A stretch of 64,000 nt of DNA from Pedobacter psychrodurus (GCF_004331735.1 NZ_SJSO01000013.1:62001-126000); one strand, 5' to 3'. Positions 38,290-48,176 are shown, counted from the stretch's first letter. Notes: generated from the sequence alone by a model not told the origin. Translations and numbers: made by a program.

Positions 38290-39018
38290 ATGATTATCTT
38301 CATTTTTTTTCTTTGCCATTGGTTTTTATCCCTGTTTAGTCAAACCTTTTTTCTTCACCGTTACTCATCACACAAGATGTTTAAAATGGAGCTTTTTTGG
38401 GAACGGTTTTTCTATCTGGTATTGCTGATTTCGCAAGGCTCATCATTTTTAAACCCCAGGGCTTACGCCATTCTACACCGGATGCACCACGCTTATAGCG
38501 ATACGGAGAAAGATCCACACTCTCCGCATTTTTTTAAGGATGTTTTCGGGATGATGATTGCAACGAAGAACATGTATATGGATTATTTACAATTTAAAAT
38601 ACAGCCAGAACCAGCTTTCCAGGGTAATTATCCCGAATGGCCGATTGTTGATAAAATTGGAAATTCATGGGCTTGGAGAATTGCATGTGGACTGTTTTAT
38701 ATTGGTTTTTATGTGGCTTTTGCCAACCACTGGTGGCTATTTATCTTATTACCGATCCACTTTTTAATGGGCCCATTACATGGGGCAATTGTGAACTGGT
38801 GTGGGCATAAATACGGCTATTCTAACCATGATAATGATGATCATAGTAAAAACTCACTTCCCTGGGATTTCTTGTTAATGGGCGAGCTTTTTCAGAATAA
38901 CCACCACAAAAAACCAAACAGTCCGAACTTTGCTACCAAATGGTGGGAATTTGATCCAACCTATCCGGTAATGAAAGTGTTGCACTGGATGCGTATTATT
39001 AAGATCAGAAAGGTTTAA
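38290..39018 (+). CDS. Fatty acid desaturase (acyl-CoA / acyl-lipid desaturase family)
   Basis: A 242-aa integral membrane di-iron desaturase that puts a double bond in an acyl chain. The three histidine boxes are visible: HRYSSH (about residue 23), HRMHHAYSD (about 62-70) and QNNHHKKPN (about 203-211), with hydrophobic spans between. It is short for the family but complete in motifs. It lies upstream of, and on the same strand as, a cluster of lipid-modifying genes from 39553 on. The 534-bp gap full of palindromic repeats suggests separate transcription, though it could supply the unsaturated chains that CFA-type methyltransferases need (inference). Confidence 0.9.
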   Translation: MIIFIFFLCHWFLSLFSQTFFLHRYSSHKMFKMELFWERFFYLVLLISQGSSFLNPRAYAILHRMHHAYSDTEKDPHSPHFFKDVFGMMIATKNMYMDYLQFKIQPEPAFQGNYPEWPIVDKIGNSWAWRIACGLFYIGFYVAFANHWWLFILLPIHFLMGPLHGAIVNWCGHKYGYSNHDNDDHSKNSLPWDFLLMGELFQNNHHKKPNSPNFATKWWEFDPTYPVMKVLHWMRIIKIRKV

Positions 39019-39131
39019 AAGGTAAAGCTGAAAGACTAAAGCTCAAAGACTAAATTGCTAACTCGCCAGCAGCAATTGTCTAGCCACTCAGACCGGGATG
39101 CATTAAAATCACTGAATTAACCTGCATAATT

Positions 39132-39468
39132 TGTCATCCTGAGCCTGTCGAAGGACTAGCACGAGTCCTATTTGATGAATTTTTGCATCTAGATTTCTGT
39201 TTCTTGCACAGTTCTACATTATCTAAACCTGACAGCAGTGAAAATCCTTTTTGTTTGCAGTAACCTTGAATATGCTGTCATGCTGAGGCACGAAGCATCC
39301 GTTTCATATGCTGCAGATGCTTCGTGCCTCAGCACACCAGCAGCTCAAAAAGATTGAAGCAGGACTTCGGGAACCGACACGAACAGGAACCTGCTTTTCT
39401 AAAAAAAAAAACGTACTGAAAATGCGGAATATAATCTGCGTTTTGTCACTCTGAGCGGAGTCGAAGCG
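39132..39468. repeat. Cluster of palindromic intergenic elements
   Basis: Three pieces. TGTCATCCTGAGCCTGTCGAAGG at 39132 is half of a GTCA-type element. A long hairpin at 39281-39334 has perfect 19-bp arms (TGCTGAGGCACGAAGCATC and its complement) around a 16-nt loop. GTCACTCTGAGCGGAGTCGAAG at 39445 is another half element. Together they fill most of 39019-39552, where no gene is seen. Confidence 0.75.
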
Positions 39469-39552
39469 TTACTCAGGATTTTATAATAAAATCCCTTTTG
39501 CCTATCTTACCGTATATAGGGCAATCTGTTTTTTATAATTAATTTCCATACT

Positions 39553-39882
39553 ATGATCAACTTTCTCAAAATTGTTTTTTCTGCACTACTTGTTTTTATG
39601 TGTTACAAGGTTATTACTACATCATTAGAGAGCAACCTATTCGATCAATGGGATTTTCTGGGTAGCATTCCTTGGATGCGCGCCACATTGTGGGATTTTT
39701 ATGCTAACATCTTCATTATCACCCTTTGGATGTTTTATAAAGAAAAAAGCATTATTCTTAAAATCTCTATTACCATTTTGTTCGTATGTTTAGGTAGCAT
39801 AGCAACTTTGGCTTATGTTTTAGTGCATTTATTCAAACTAAAAGAAGGCGAAGGTGTTAAAGAATTACTTATTAAGGCATAG
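39553..39882 (+). CDS. DUF1475-like small membrane protein
   Basis: A 109-aa protein with three predicted membrane spans (about 5-22, 50-66 and 70-93). The central stretch GSIPWMRATLWDFYANIF matches the conserved core of DUF1475, a family of unknown function. It is the first gene of the lipid-modification cluster and lies 92 bp before the DUF1295 gene. A role as a small accessory membrane subunit is only a guess from position. Confidence 0.7.
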   Translation: MINFLKIVFSALLVFMCYKVITTSLESNLFDQWDFLGSIPWMRATLWDFYANIFIITLWMFYKEKSIILKISITILFVCLGSIATLAYVLVHLFKLKEGEGVKELLIKA

Positions 39883-39974
39883 GGTGTAGGATTGAGGGTG
39901 TAGGGTGTTGTGCTTTGAAGTTAATAGCTAAGCTAATAGGCTTTTGGCCTTAAACCCCTTTTACCTTATACCTT

Positions 39975-40787
39975 ATGCCTCGAACCGAACATCTACTTTT
40001 TATCGCCCTCATCTCTTTAATTGCCTGCTGTTTAATTATGACCATGGTTTGGCTCTGGGCAAAGAAAATCAAAAACGCTGGTGTGGTTGATGTTTTTTGG
40101 GCATTGAATTTTCCCGTGATTACGTTGATTACTTTTTTCCTGTCGGATGGGTTTGAACCCCGAAAAATTTTAATTTGTGGTATGTTTTTACTAGCCGAAT
40201 TGAGATTGGGTATTCATCTTTGGCAGCGCGTTATTGGTCATTTAGATGAGGAGGAGGGAAGATACGAGCAGCTCCGTAAAGAGTGGGGTGAAAAAGCCGA
40301 TCGGAATTTCTTTGTGTTTTTTCAATTTCAGGCGATATCTAATGTTATCCTGGCAGTTCCATTTTTTATTATTACAGCCAATCCTTCACAGGCAATTTCT
40401 AGTTTAGAATATATTGGTGCTGCAGTTTGGGTAATTGCGTTCTTTGGCGAAATGATTGCCGACAGGCAGCTTGCAGCATTTAAAAAAGATCCCAGTAACA
40501 AAGGCAAGGTATGCGATACCGGATTATGGTACTACAGCCGTCATCCAAACTATTTTTTCGAATGGTTAACGTGGATGGCTTATTTCATTTTCGCCCTGGC
40601 CTCACCTTGGGGTGTCCTGGCCATCATCAGTCCTGCTATTATTTTGTATTTATTAACCAAGGTTACCGGCGTTCCGAACAATGAAGAGCAAAACTTAAGG
40701 AGCAAACCTGTAGCTTATAAAAAATACCAACAAACAACGAGTTCATTTTTTCCATGGGGGAAAAAGGATGGAAAAGGGAAAATGTAA
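39975..40787 (+). CDS. DUF1295 / steroid 5-alpha-reductase-like membrane protein
   Basis: A 270-aa polytopic membrane protein of the DUF1295 family (related to 3-oxo-5-alpha-steroid 4-dehydrogenases and isoprenylcysteine methyltransferases). The C-terminal signature is present: DTGLWYYSRHPNYFFEWLTW, followed by two further hydrophobic spans. Family members reduce double bonds in, or bind, lipid substrates using NADPH or SAM-like cofactors; the substrate here is unknown. In other bacteria DUF1295 genes occur with CFA-type methyltransferases, DUF1365 and COG2907 oxidoreductases, exactly as here. Confidence 0.85.
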   Translation: MPRTEHLLFIALISLIACCLIMTMVWLWAKKIKNAGVVDVFWALNFPVITLITFFLSDGFEPRKILICGMFLLAELRLGIHLWQRVIGHLDEEEGRYEQLRKEWGEKADRNFFVFFQFQAISNVILAVPFFIITANPSQAISSLEYIGAAVWVIAFFGEMIADRQLAAFKKDPSNKGKVCDTGLWYYSRHPNYFFEWLTWMAYFIFALASPWGVLAIISPAIILYLLTKVTGVPNNEEQNLRSKPVAYKKYQQTTSSFFPWGKKDGKGKM

Positions 40788-40897
40788 GATGGACGAAGGA
40801 CCATGCAATTCGCAAATCCATCATCAGCTTTACATCGTAAATCAACCATTTTCCACCATACACATTGTTCCATTAACCATCTTACATTTTCCATATC

Positions 40898-41926
40898 ATG
40901 TGGTACGATAAACTTTTAGAAAACGATAAACTTCCTGATACGGCATTGCGTATTGGCATTAGAAAATTATGCAAACAACGCTTGGATGATGAAACGCTGG
41001 GCAACGAAGAATTACAGCAGGAAAAATTTATGGATCTGGTGGCAGAGCTGAAGCAATCGCCTATAGCTGTAAATACTGCCGATGCCAACGAACAGCATTA
41101 TGAATTACCTACCGCATTTTTTCAGTATTGCCTTGGCAAAAACTTAAAATACAGTAGTGGCTATTGGAAACCCGGTGTTAAGGATATTGATACTTCGGAG
41201 GATGATATGCTGGCTTTAACCTGCAAAAGGGCTGACTTACAAAATGGCCAGAATGTTTTAGAACTGGGCTGTGGCTGGGGTTCGCTTTCGCTTTATATGT
41301 CGGCAAAGTTCCCTGAGAGTAGTTTTACAGTAGTATCTAATTCTGCTACGCAGAAAATTTTTATTGATGATACGGCAAAGCAGCGTGGAATACAGAACTT
41401 AACCGTTTTAACTGCCGATATGAATACATTTACCATTGCAGATACATTTGATCGGGTAGTATCGGTAGAAATGTTTGAGCACATGCGCAACTATAAATTC
41501 CTTTTAAACAAAGTTGCTTCCTTTATGAAACCTGATGGCAAGTTATTCGTTCACATATTTACGCATAAAAGCTTAGCCTACAAATTTGAGGTGATCGACG
41601 AAACCGACTGGATGAGCAAATACTTTTTTACCGGAGGCATTATGCCATCCAATCACCTGTTTTTTTACTTCAACGACGATCTCAAAATCGACAAACATTG
41701 GGTAGTTAACGGAACCAATTACGGTAAAACATCTGAAGCCTGGTTAAGTAATATGGACAAGCATAAAAAAGAAATTATGCCTATTTTAGAAAGTACCTAC
41801 GGTAAAGATCAGGCTGTGAAATGGTGGGTTTATTGGAGGTTATTCTACATGTCGTGCGCCGAACTATTCAATTACAATAAAGGAAATGAATGGATGGTGT
41901 GCCATTATTTGTTTAATAAGGTTTAA
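40898..41926 (+). CDS. CFA-synthase-like SAM-dependent methyltransferase (first copy)
   Basis: A 342-aa class I methyltransferase of the cyclopropane-fatty-acid-synthase group. The SAM site is LELGCGWGSLSLYM (about residues 121-134), with VVSVEMFEHMRNY further on, and the lipid-enzyme feature YSSGYW occurs before the SAM domain. It lacks the extra N-terminal domain present in the second copy at 44220 and has a different N-terminus (MWYDKLLENDKLPD), so it likely methylates a different position or substrate of a membrane lipid acyl chain (inference). It lies between DUF1295 and the FAD oxidoreductase genes. Confidence 0.87.
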   Translation: MWYDKLLENDKLPDTALRIGIRKLCKQRLDDETLGNEELQQEKFMDLVAELKQSPIAVNTADANEQHYELPTAFFQYCLGKNLKYSSGYWKPGVKDIDTSEDDMLALTCKRADLQNGQNVLELGCGWGSLSLYMSAKFPESSFTVVSNSATQKIFIDDTAKQRGIQNLTVLTADMNTFTIADTFDRVVSVEMFEHMRNYKFLLNKVASFMKPDGKLFVHIFTHKSLAYKFEVIDETDWMSKYFFTGGIMPSNHLFFYFNDDLKIDKHWVVNGTNYGKTSEAWLSNMDKHKKEIMPILESTYGKDQAVKWWVYWRLFYMSCAELFNYNKGNEWMVCHYLFNKV

Positions 41927-41934
41927 CCCAGTGC

Positions 41935-41993
41935 GTCACCCTGAACTTGATTCAGGGTCTTTCTAACAGATGCTGAAATAAATTCAGCATGAC
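41935..41993. repeat. GTCA...TGAC element with two hairpins
   Basis: Starts GTCACCCTGAACTTGATTCA and ends CAGCATGAC. It contains two small hairpins, CCCTGAA/TTCAGGG and GCTGAA/TTCAGC. It fills the gap between the methyltransferase and the oxidoreductase. Confidence 0.75.
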
Positions 41994-42013
41994 GTTAATT
42001 CAAATCTATCAAA

Positions 42014-43258
42014 ATGCAAAAAATCGCCATTACCGGCTCAGGAATAGCAGGTATGGGTTGTGCCCATAAACTGCAACATAAATATGATATTACACTTTTC
42101 GAAGAAGCCGATTATATTGGCGGACATACCAACACGATAACGCTCGAAGAGGATGGAAAACCCATTTATCTGGATAGTGGTTTTATGGTTTTTAACTACC
42201 AAACCTATCCAAACTTGACCGAAATGTTTGCAGAAATCGATGCGCCTGTAATTAAAACAGATATGTCTTTCAGTGTTCAGTTTCTGCCTAAAAAGTTAGA
42301 ATATAGCGGTTCGAGTTTAAACCATTTATTTGCGCAGCGAAAAAATCTGTTTAACATTTCGTACCTGAAAATGCTCATGCAGATTAACCGTTTCAACAAA
42401 CAAAGTATCGAGATTTTGGATAAACCAGAATATCAGGATTATTCTATTGGAAGGTTTTTTGAAACATTTGGTTACAGCGAAGATATGCTTTGGCAGTACC
42501 TGATTCCGATGAGTGCTGCGGTTTGGAGTGCGCCAATGGAACAGATTCTGGATTTCCCTGCCGTTACCTTGATTCGTTTCTTTAAAAATCATGGTTTTTT
42601 GGGCTTAGATACCCAACATCAGTGGTATACCCTGCAAAATGGTAGTCAGGCTTACCGCGAAAAACTAATTGCACCTTTCCGCGATAAGATTAAAATTAAC
42701 AATAAGATTATTTCAGTAAAACGATTAGAAAACGGTAAAGTCGAAGTCAAAAACGACAAAGGCGAAATATTCGAGTTCGATAAGGTAATTATGGCTACTC
42801 ATGCCGATCAGACTTTCGAAATTGTAAAAGACAAAACCAGGCTCGAAACCGAACTGCTTTCTAAATTTAAATATCAGCTGAATAAAGCTGTTGTACATAC
42901 CGATGAAAAACAGATGCCTGAAGCCAGGTTGGCCTGGAGCAGCTGGAATTACCGCGTAGAAAAACAGGGCGACCAGTTATTGCCGAGTACCATTTATTGG
43001 ATGAATAACTTGCAGGGGGTTTCTAAAAAACGAAATTACTTTGTTTCCATTAACCCGACCGGAACTTTAAATCCTGAAACGATAGTTAAGGAAATCGATT
43101 ACCATCACCCTTTGTTCGATGTTTCGGCCATGCAGGCACAAGAACAATTACATAAGTTAAACGAAACAGGGCCTATATATTACTGTGGCAGCTATTTTAA
43201 ATATGGTTTCCATGAAGATGCATACAAAAGTGCCGTTGATTTGTGCATAGAGCTATAA
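42014..43258 (+). CDS. FAD-dependent oxidoreductase, COG2907 type (lipid-associated)
   Basis: A 414-aa flavoprotein with an N-terminal dinucleotide-binding fold (ITGSGIAGMGCAHKL, then the acidic strand end FEEADYIGGHTNT) and an amine-oxidase-like C-terminal FAD contact (YYCGSYFKYGFHEDAYKSA). COG2907 proteins recur with DUF1365 and CFA-type methyltransferases. In Rhodobacter, lipid-desaturating proteins of this sort of neighbourhood take part in furan fatty acid formation from methylated acyl chains. A desaturation or oxidation step on a methylated phospholipid acyl chain is therefore the best guess (inference); the substrate is not shown by sequence. Confidence 0.87.
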   Translation: MQKIAITGSGIAGMGCAHKLQHKYDITLFEEADYIGGHTNTITLEEDGKPIYLDSGFMVFNYQTYPNLTEMFAEIDAPVIKTDMSFSVQFLPKKLEYSGSSLNHLFAQRKNLFNISYLKMLMQINRFNKQSIEILDKPEYQDYSIGRFFETFGYSEDMLWQYLIPMSAAVWSAPMEQILDFPAVTLIRFFKNHGFLGLDTQHQWYTLQNGSQAYREKLIAPFRDKIKINNKIISVKRLENGKVEVKNDKGEIFEFDKVIMATHADQTFEIVKDKTRLETELLSKFKYQLNKAVVHTDEKQMPEARLAWSSWNYRVEKQGDQLLPSTIYWMNNLQGVSKKRNYFVSINPTGTLNPETIVKEIDYHHPLFDVSAMQAQEQLHKLNETGPIYYCGSYFKYGFHEDAYKSAVDLCIEL

Positions 43259-43266
43259 ATCATTTC

Positions 43267-43347
43267 GTCATCTCGACTGAAGCGCAGCGAAATGGAGAGA
43301 TCTGCTAGTTAGATTTCTCGACTGTGTTGCACTTCGCTCGAAATGAC
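43267..43347. repeat. GTCA...TGAC element with CGCTCGAAATGAC end
   Basis: Begins GTCATCTCGACTGAAGCGCA and ends TTCGCTCGAAATGAC. Partly inverted halves carry CTCGACTG and AAGCGCAGCGAAAT-type words. Same general architecture as the other intergenic elements. Confidence 0.7.
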
Positions 43348-43396
43348 GAACTCAAAATGGAGACATGAACTATAAATTTTGTAAATTGTAATATTA

Positions 43397-44209
43397 ATGC
43401 AAATCAACTCAAACATATATACTGCAAAAGTGATGCACCATCGCCTGGCTCCAAAAAAACATTCTTTTTGGTACAGGGTGTATATGTTCTATATCGATCT
43501 GGATGAATTGGAGCTACTTGCAAAAAAACTACGATGGTTTAGCCATAATAAATTTAACCTCTTTTCTTTTCGGGATGCCGAGCACCTTCAATTACCGAAA
43601 GATAATCCCGATCAAACTAAAAATACCCGCCAGCATTTAGAAGATTACCTAAAAGAAAATGGAGTAGACGGTGCCGAACTGAAAATAAAATTGCTTACCA
43701 ACCTTAATGTTTTGGGCTATAACTTTAATCCGGTTTCGTTTTATTATTGTTTCGATCAACAAGACAACCCAGTTTGTTGCGTGGCCGAAATTAGTAATAC
43801 CTATCGCGAAATGAAACTTTTTTTCTTCGGAAAAGACGAATTGCAAGGCGATACCTTCAAAAAAATAACCACAAAATATTTTTATGTTTCGCCATTTATA
43901 GATCATGATGATACATTCGATTTTAAATTAAAAATACCGACTAATACACTCGATATTAAAATTGATGATCTGGATAAAAATGGTAATCTGTTTTTTATCA
44001 GTACCTTAAAAGGAGAGAAAAAAGCGTTAACCAACAGCAATATGCTGAAGTATTTTTTCTCCATACCGCTAATTCCTTTGCAGATAATGGGCATGATTCA
44101 TTGGCAGGCTTTTAAACTTTGGATAAAAAAAATACCTTTTCACCCAAAATCCAAAAACCCTGAACTGCAACGCAACGTATATAAACCCTATAAACCACAA
44201 ATAAAATAG
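43397..44209 (+). CDS. DUF1365 domain-containing protein
   Basis: A 270-aa protein of the DUF1365 (COG3496) family, recognisable from the opening KVMHHRLAPKKHSFWYRVYM, the block LLTNLNVLGYNFNPVSFYYCFD, and YFYVSPFIDHDDTFDF. The function is not established. The family sits between COG2907 oxidoreductase and CFA synthase genes in many proteobacteria, as here, and is thought to act in modification of membrane lipids, in some species under singlet-oxygen stress control. It ends 10 bp before the second CFA-type gene, so the two are co-transcribed. Confidence 0.88.
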   Translation: MQINSNIYTAKVMHHRLAPKKHSFWYRVYMFYIDLDELELLAKKLRWFSHNKFNLFSFRDAEHLQLPKDNPDQTKNTRQHLEDYLKENGVDGAELKIKLLTNLNVLGYNFNPVSFYYCFDQQDNPVCCVAEISNTYREMKLFFFGKDELQGDTFKKITTKYFYVSPFIDHDDTFDFKLKIPTNTLDIKIDDLDKNGNLFFISTLKGEKKALTNSNMLKYFFSIPLIPLQIMGMIHWQAFKLWIKKIPFHPKSKNPELQRNVYKPYKPQIK

Positions 44210-44219
44210 ATTAAAGATT

Positions 44220-45458
44220 ATGAATACGCTTGCCGCTACCAAAACATCTACCGGTTTTTATGAAAGAGTAGTGCTTAATGCACTTTCTAAAATGACTCTG
44301 GGTAAACTAGAACTATCACTGCCCAACGGACAAACGTTGGTTTTTGGTAATGGTGAACATAAAATTGAAGCGAATATCCAGGTAAACCATCCCGATTTTT
44401 TTAAATCGATAGCACTTTATGGCGATATCGGTTTTGGAGAGGGCTATACCGCTGGTTTGTGGGATACAACAAATATTACTAATGTAATTAAATGGGTAAT
44501 CCTGAATATCGAAAATGCCCCCTCTATTACTGGTAGCAAAGTAAAATCTGTTGCACTGAATATTTTTAAGTGGGTAAATAAAATTTATCACGTGCGTAGG
44601 GCGAATACCCTGGCCGGATCACAAAAAAATATTTCAGCGCACTACGATCTCAATAATGATTTTTTCGCTACTTTTCTCGATAAAACAATGACTTATTCGA
44701 GTGGTTACTTTTCTCCGGAGAACTTAAGTTTAGAAGAATCTCAATATGCCAAGTACGATCGATTGGCGAAACAGTTAAAGATAAAACCCACCGACCACGT
44801 TTTGGAAATTGGAAGCGGATGGGGCGGCAACGCAATTTTTTTAGCCAAAAATTACGGCTGCAAAGTTACCTCGGTTACCATTTCGAAAGAACAACAGAAA
44901 CTAGCGCTAGAAAGAGTAGCGGCTGAGGGATTGGCCGATAAGGTTGCTATCATTATTCAGGATTACCGTAAAATTGAAGGCACTTTTGATAAGATTGTTT
45001 CCATCGAAATGCTCGAAGCCGTTGGTCACCAATACCTGGAAACCTATTTCGAAAAATGCCAGGAGTTATTAAAACCCGATGGGATTTTTGCCTTTCAGGT
45101 AATTACCTCGCCCGATAGCAGGTATGATAAATTGAGAAACGGTGTAGATTGGATTCAGAAGCACATCTTCCCCGGGTCACTTTTGCCTTCGGTAGCGGCA
45201 ATAAATAAGGCGATAAATGAAACTGGTGATTTAACGCTTGTTGATTTAAAGGATATGGGCTTAGATTATGCCCGAACATTACATTTATGGTTTATCGAAT
45301 TTAATAAGAACCTCGATAAGGTTAAGGCATTAGGCTTTGATGCGACCTTTATCCGCAAGTGGAATTATTATTTAAATTATTGTGAGGCAGCCTTTGCCAT
45401 GCGGAATATTAATGTAATGCAGATGGTTTATTCAAGGCCTAACAATATTTCGAGGTAA
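44220..45458 (+). CDS. Cyclopropane-fatty-acyl-phospholipid synthase family protein (second copy)
   Basis: A 412-aa enzyme with the full CFA synthase layout: an N-terminal lipid-recognition domain (about 1-125), the motif SAHYDLNNDFFATFLDKTMTYSSGYF-type block, SAM site LEIGSGWGGNAIFLA, VSIEMLEAVGHQY, the loop around FPGSLLPS, and a C-terminal YYLNYCEAAF. CFA synthases transfer a methylene (or, in variants, a methyl) from SAM to a double bond in a membrane phospholipid. Whether it makes cyclopropane or methyl-branched chains cannot be told by eye. Last gene of the lipid-modification cluster, 10 bp after DUF1365. Confidence 0.92.
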   Translation: MNTLAATKTSTGFYERVVLNALSKMTLGKLELSLPNGQTLVFGNGEHKIEANIQVNHPDFFKSIALYGDIGFGEGYTAGLWDTTNITNVIKWVILNIENAPSITGSKVKSVALNIFKWVNKIYHVRRANTLAGSQKNISAHYDLNNDFFATFLDKTMTYSSGYFSPENLSLEESQYAKYDRLAKQLKIKPTDHVLEIGSGWGGNAIFLAKNYGCKVTSVTISKEQQKLALERVAAEGLADKVAIIIQDYRKIEGTFDKIVSIEMLEAVGHQYLETYFEKCQELLKPDGIFAFQVITSPDSRYDKLRNGVDWIQKHIFPGSLLPSVAAINKAINETGDLTLVDLKDMGLDYARTLHLWFIEFNKNLDKVKALGFDATFIRKWNYYLNYCEAAFAMRNINVMQMVYSRPNNISR

Positions 45459-45655
45459 TTGTGTAATGTAAGCGGTAAGGTGGATGATGGGAAAATTCCA
45501 TCATCCATTATCCATTTTACATTTTCCATGTTTTCTTTCACCGATAATTCCATGTCGTTTGCCGACTAATTAAAAGCGTTGGAGTGAAAAGTATAGGTTA
45601 TAATTGTAACAAAATGCAATTTGCGTAGACTAATTACAAAAGACTAACTCTTAAC

Positions 45656-48106
45656 ATGAAAAAACTTTTACTACTTACCTTCATCCTTGGATTATTTTTT
45701 ACCGCACAGGCCCAGTTTACTGGTGGTGGCTTTGGTGGAGGACCAAAAAAATCTACTGTTACCGGACGTATTACTGCCACTATACTCGATTCACTTACTA
45801 AAAAACCAATTGATTACGCAACTATATCGTTGGTAAATACGAAGGATAATAAATCTGTTAATGGTGGTGTAACCGATGAAAAGGGAAAATTAACTTTACA
45901 AAATGTATCGCCTGATTCATATAAACTAATGATCGGTTTTATGGGCTACAAAACAAAATCTGTTTTGGTTACCACAACGCCATCAAAACCTGATAATAAT
46001 ATGGGTACAATCTATATTTCATCAAGTGAAAATACTTTGGCCGATGTGCAGGTTCAGGGAACAAAAGCGGTTATCGAAAATAAAATCGATAGAATGGTTT
46101 ATAACGCCGAAGCTGATGGTACAAACGCTGGTGGCGATGCAACTGATGTAATGCGTAAGGTACCTATGTTATCGGTAGATGTTGATGGAAATGTTCAGTT
46201 ACGTGGTGGTGCCGTTCGTGTATTAATTAACGGTAAACCATCTGGTACTATGGCCAGCAGCGTTGCCGATGCACTAAAAATGATTCCTGCAGAGCAAATT
46301 AAAAGTGTGGAGGTAATTACCAGTCCATCTGCAAAGTATGACGCAGAAGGTTCGGGCGGTATCATCAATATCATTACCAAAAAATCGAATGCGCAAGGTG
46401 TAAGTGGTACGGTAAATGCATCTGCAGGTACACGTCAAAACAATGGTGCATTTAACCTAACTGCAAAAACGGGTCGTTTAAGTGTAAATGCAAGTTTGGG
46501 TACAAACTTAGCGTATGCTCAAGATTCGAGAGTTTTGTTTGAAAATAGTACCCGTACTGATACCATTGGCAAAACAACGATAACCAATATCATGCAGGAT
46601 GGAGTTTCTAAATGGAGCCGTAAAGGGTATAATGGCAGTTTTGGTGTTGATTATGATTTTAATGCCTATAATAACGTAAGCTCCAATATAAAATACAATA
46701 ACTTTTCAAACGGTGGTCCTGGAAGTGCAGATTATGTTTTAAATGGGGTGCCATTTAAAAACATCAGTGATATGGATATGGGCTTTAATAACTTCGACTG
46801 GAATGTAGACTATAAGCATACCACTAAAAAAGAAGGAGAAGAATTCACGATTTCTGGCCAATTATCATCAGGAAGAAATACAACAGATTTTCAAAACGAA
46901 ATTATTGGAAGTTCATTTCCTGCTGTAAATAATAACAATACAGGTAAAAATCAAGAATACACTATACAAACAGACTACACTTATCCATTTAGCAAATCGA
47001 CCATTTTAGAGGTAGGTGCAAAGGGGATTTTTAGAAACATCAATAGTGAATTTTCTAATAATGCAAACCAGGATTTTGAATACAAGCAGGATGTAGCCTC
47101 TGCATATGGGGTAATCAGCTTTAAATTGAGTAAAAAATTAAACTTTAAAGGTGGGCTAAGGTCAGAATATACCAGTATCGATTTCAATACTGTTAACCCG
47201 GGCATCCAGAAAAACAACTATTTCAACATATTTCCAAGCGCCATCATTTCGCAAACACTTAAAGGTAATGCAACTTTGAAATTAAGCTACAACCGTAGGG
47301 TACAAAGACCGAGTTTAGCTTATTTAAACCCTTTCCGTAATGAGAGCGATCAGTTTAATATCAGACAAGGAGAACCAACATTAAGTCCTGAGTTAAGTGA
47401 TAACCTTGAACTTGGTTATTCAACCTTTATTAAAGGATCTGTGATCAATGCATCAGTATTTTACCGTCGCACAGGTGGAGTAATTGAAAGTTCTATAACT
47501 CCATTAAAAGAGAATGGGTTTGAGAAAACATTATCTACTTATATTAATGTGGGGGTAGCACAAACTTATGGTGCGAACGTTTTTGCCTCATACAATCCAA
47601 AACCAAAATGGACTTTAATGACTAACCTTGGTGTTAATACCTACGAGGTAAGCAATACACAAACAGGTTTAAGTACAGGTACCTTTTTAAACTATAATAT
47701 ATTTGGCCGTTCTGCATACGGATTTGGTAAAGGTTACAATTTCGAGTTGTTTGGTGTGGTAAACTCGCCAAGAAGAACTTATCAGGGTAAAACAGATGCA
47801 ATGGTATTTTACGGTGCATCATTCAAGAAAGATATCTTAAACAAAAAAGGCTCAATAGGTATCAATACCTTAAATCCATTTACCCGCGATTTGCATATTA
47901 AAACTGTAAATAACTCTGTTACTACACTTGGAAATAAAACAAGTACGCTCTACCAAAGTACCAATATCTATTATCCATTGCGTTCTTTTGGAGTTAACTT
48001 TAGTTACTCATTCGGTAAACTTAAATTTACAGAAAAGAAAAAGATCAAAAACGACGATGTTAAACAAGATCAACAACAAGGCGGTATGGGCGGCGTTCAA
48101 CAATAA
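45656..48106 (+). CDS. TonB-dependent receptor, outer-membrane beta-barrel family
   Basis: An 816-aa outer-membrane receptor distinct from the SusC type. It has a signal peptide (LLLLTFILGLFFTAQAQ), a carboxypeptidase-regulatory-like domain (VTGRITATILDSLTKKPIDY onward, about 35-120), a plug-like region (LADVQVQGTKAVIENKIDRM and VEVITSPSAKYDAEGSGGIIN), and a barrel of the OMP_b-brl_3 group. The C-terminus is an unusual Gln/Gly-rich tail (DDVKQDQQQGGMGGVQQ). No SusD partner follows, so its ligand is probably not handled by a surface lipoprotein. Monocistronic, with a terminator. Confidence 0.9.
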   Translation: MKKLLLLTFILGLFFTAQAQFTGGGFGGGPKKSTVTGRITATILDSLTKKPIDYATISLVNTKDNKSVNGGVTDEKGKLTLQNVSPDSYKLMIGFMGYKTKSVLVTTTPSKPDNNMGTIYISSSENTLADVQVQGTKAVIENKIDRMVYNAEADGTNAGGDATDVMRKVPMLSVDVDGNVQLRGGAVRVLINGKPSGTMASSVADALKMIPAEQIKSVEVITSPSAKYDAEGSGGIINIITKKSNAQGVSGTVNASAGTRQNNGAFNLTAKTGRLSVNASLGTNLAYAQDSRVLFENSTRTDTIGKTTITNIMQDGVSKWSRKGYNGSFGVDYDFNAYNNVSSNIKYNNFSNGGPGSADYVLNGVPFKNISDMDMGFNNFDWNVDYKHTTKKEGEEFTISGQLSSGRNTTDFQNEIIGSSFPAVNNNNTGKNQEYTIQTDYTYPFSKSTILEVGAKGIFRNINSEFSNNANQDFEYKQDVASAYGVISFKLSKKLNFKGGLRSEYTSIDFNTVNPGIQKNNYFNIFPSAIISQTLKGNATLKLSYNRRVQRPSLAYLNPFRNESDQFNIRQGEPTLSPELSDNLELGYSTFIKGSVINASVFYRRTGGVIESSITPLKENGFEKTLSTYINVGVAQTYGANVFASYNPKPKWTLMTNLGVNTYEVSNTQTGLSTGTFLNYNIFGRSAYGFGKGYNFELFGVVNSPRRTYQGKTDAMVFYGASFKKDILNKKGSIGINTLNPFTRDLHIKTVNNSVTTLGNKTSTLYQSTNIYYPLRSFGVNFSYSFGKLKFTEKKKIKNDDVKQDQQQGGMGGVQQ

Positions 48107-48131
48107 AACCCAATCTAAATATACAGTTCAG

Positions 48132-48161
48132 GCCTCTCGATCAAAATCGGGAGGCTTTTTT
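48132..48161 (+). terminator. Rho-independent terminator of the TonB receptor gene
   Basis: 10-bp stem GCCTCTCGAT / ATCGGGAGGC (one G-T pair) around CAAA, followed by seven T residues. It could also serve the convergent toxin gene. Confidence 0.85.
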
Positions 48162-48176
48162 AGTTCTAAAATTTAA

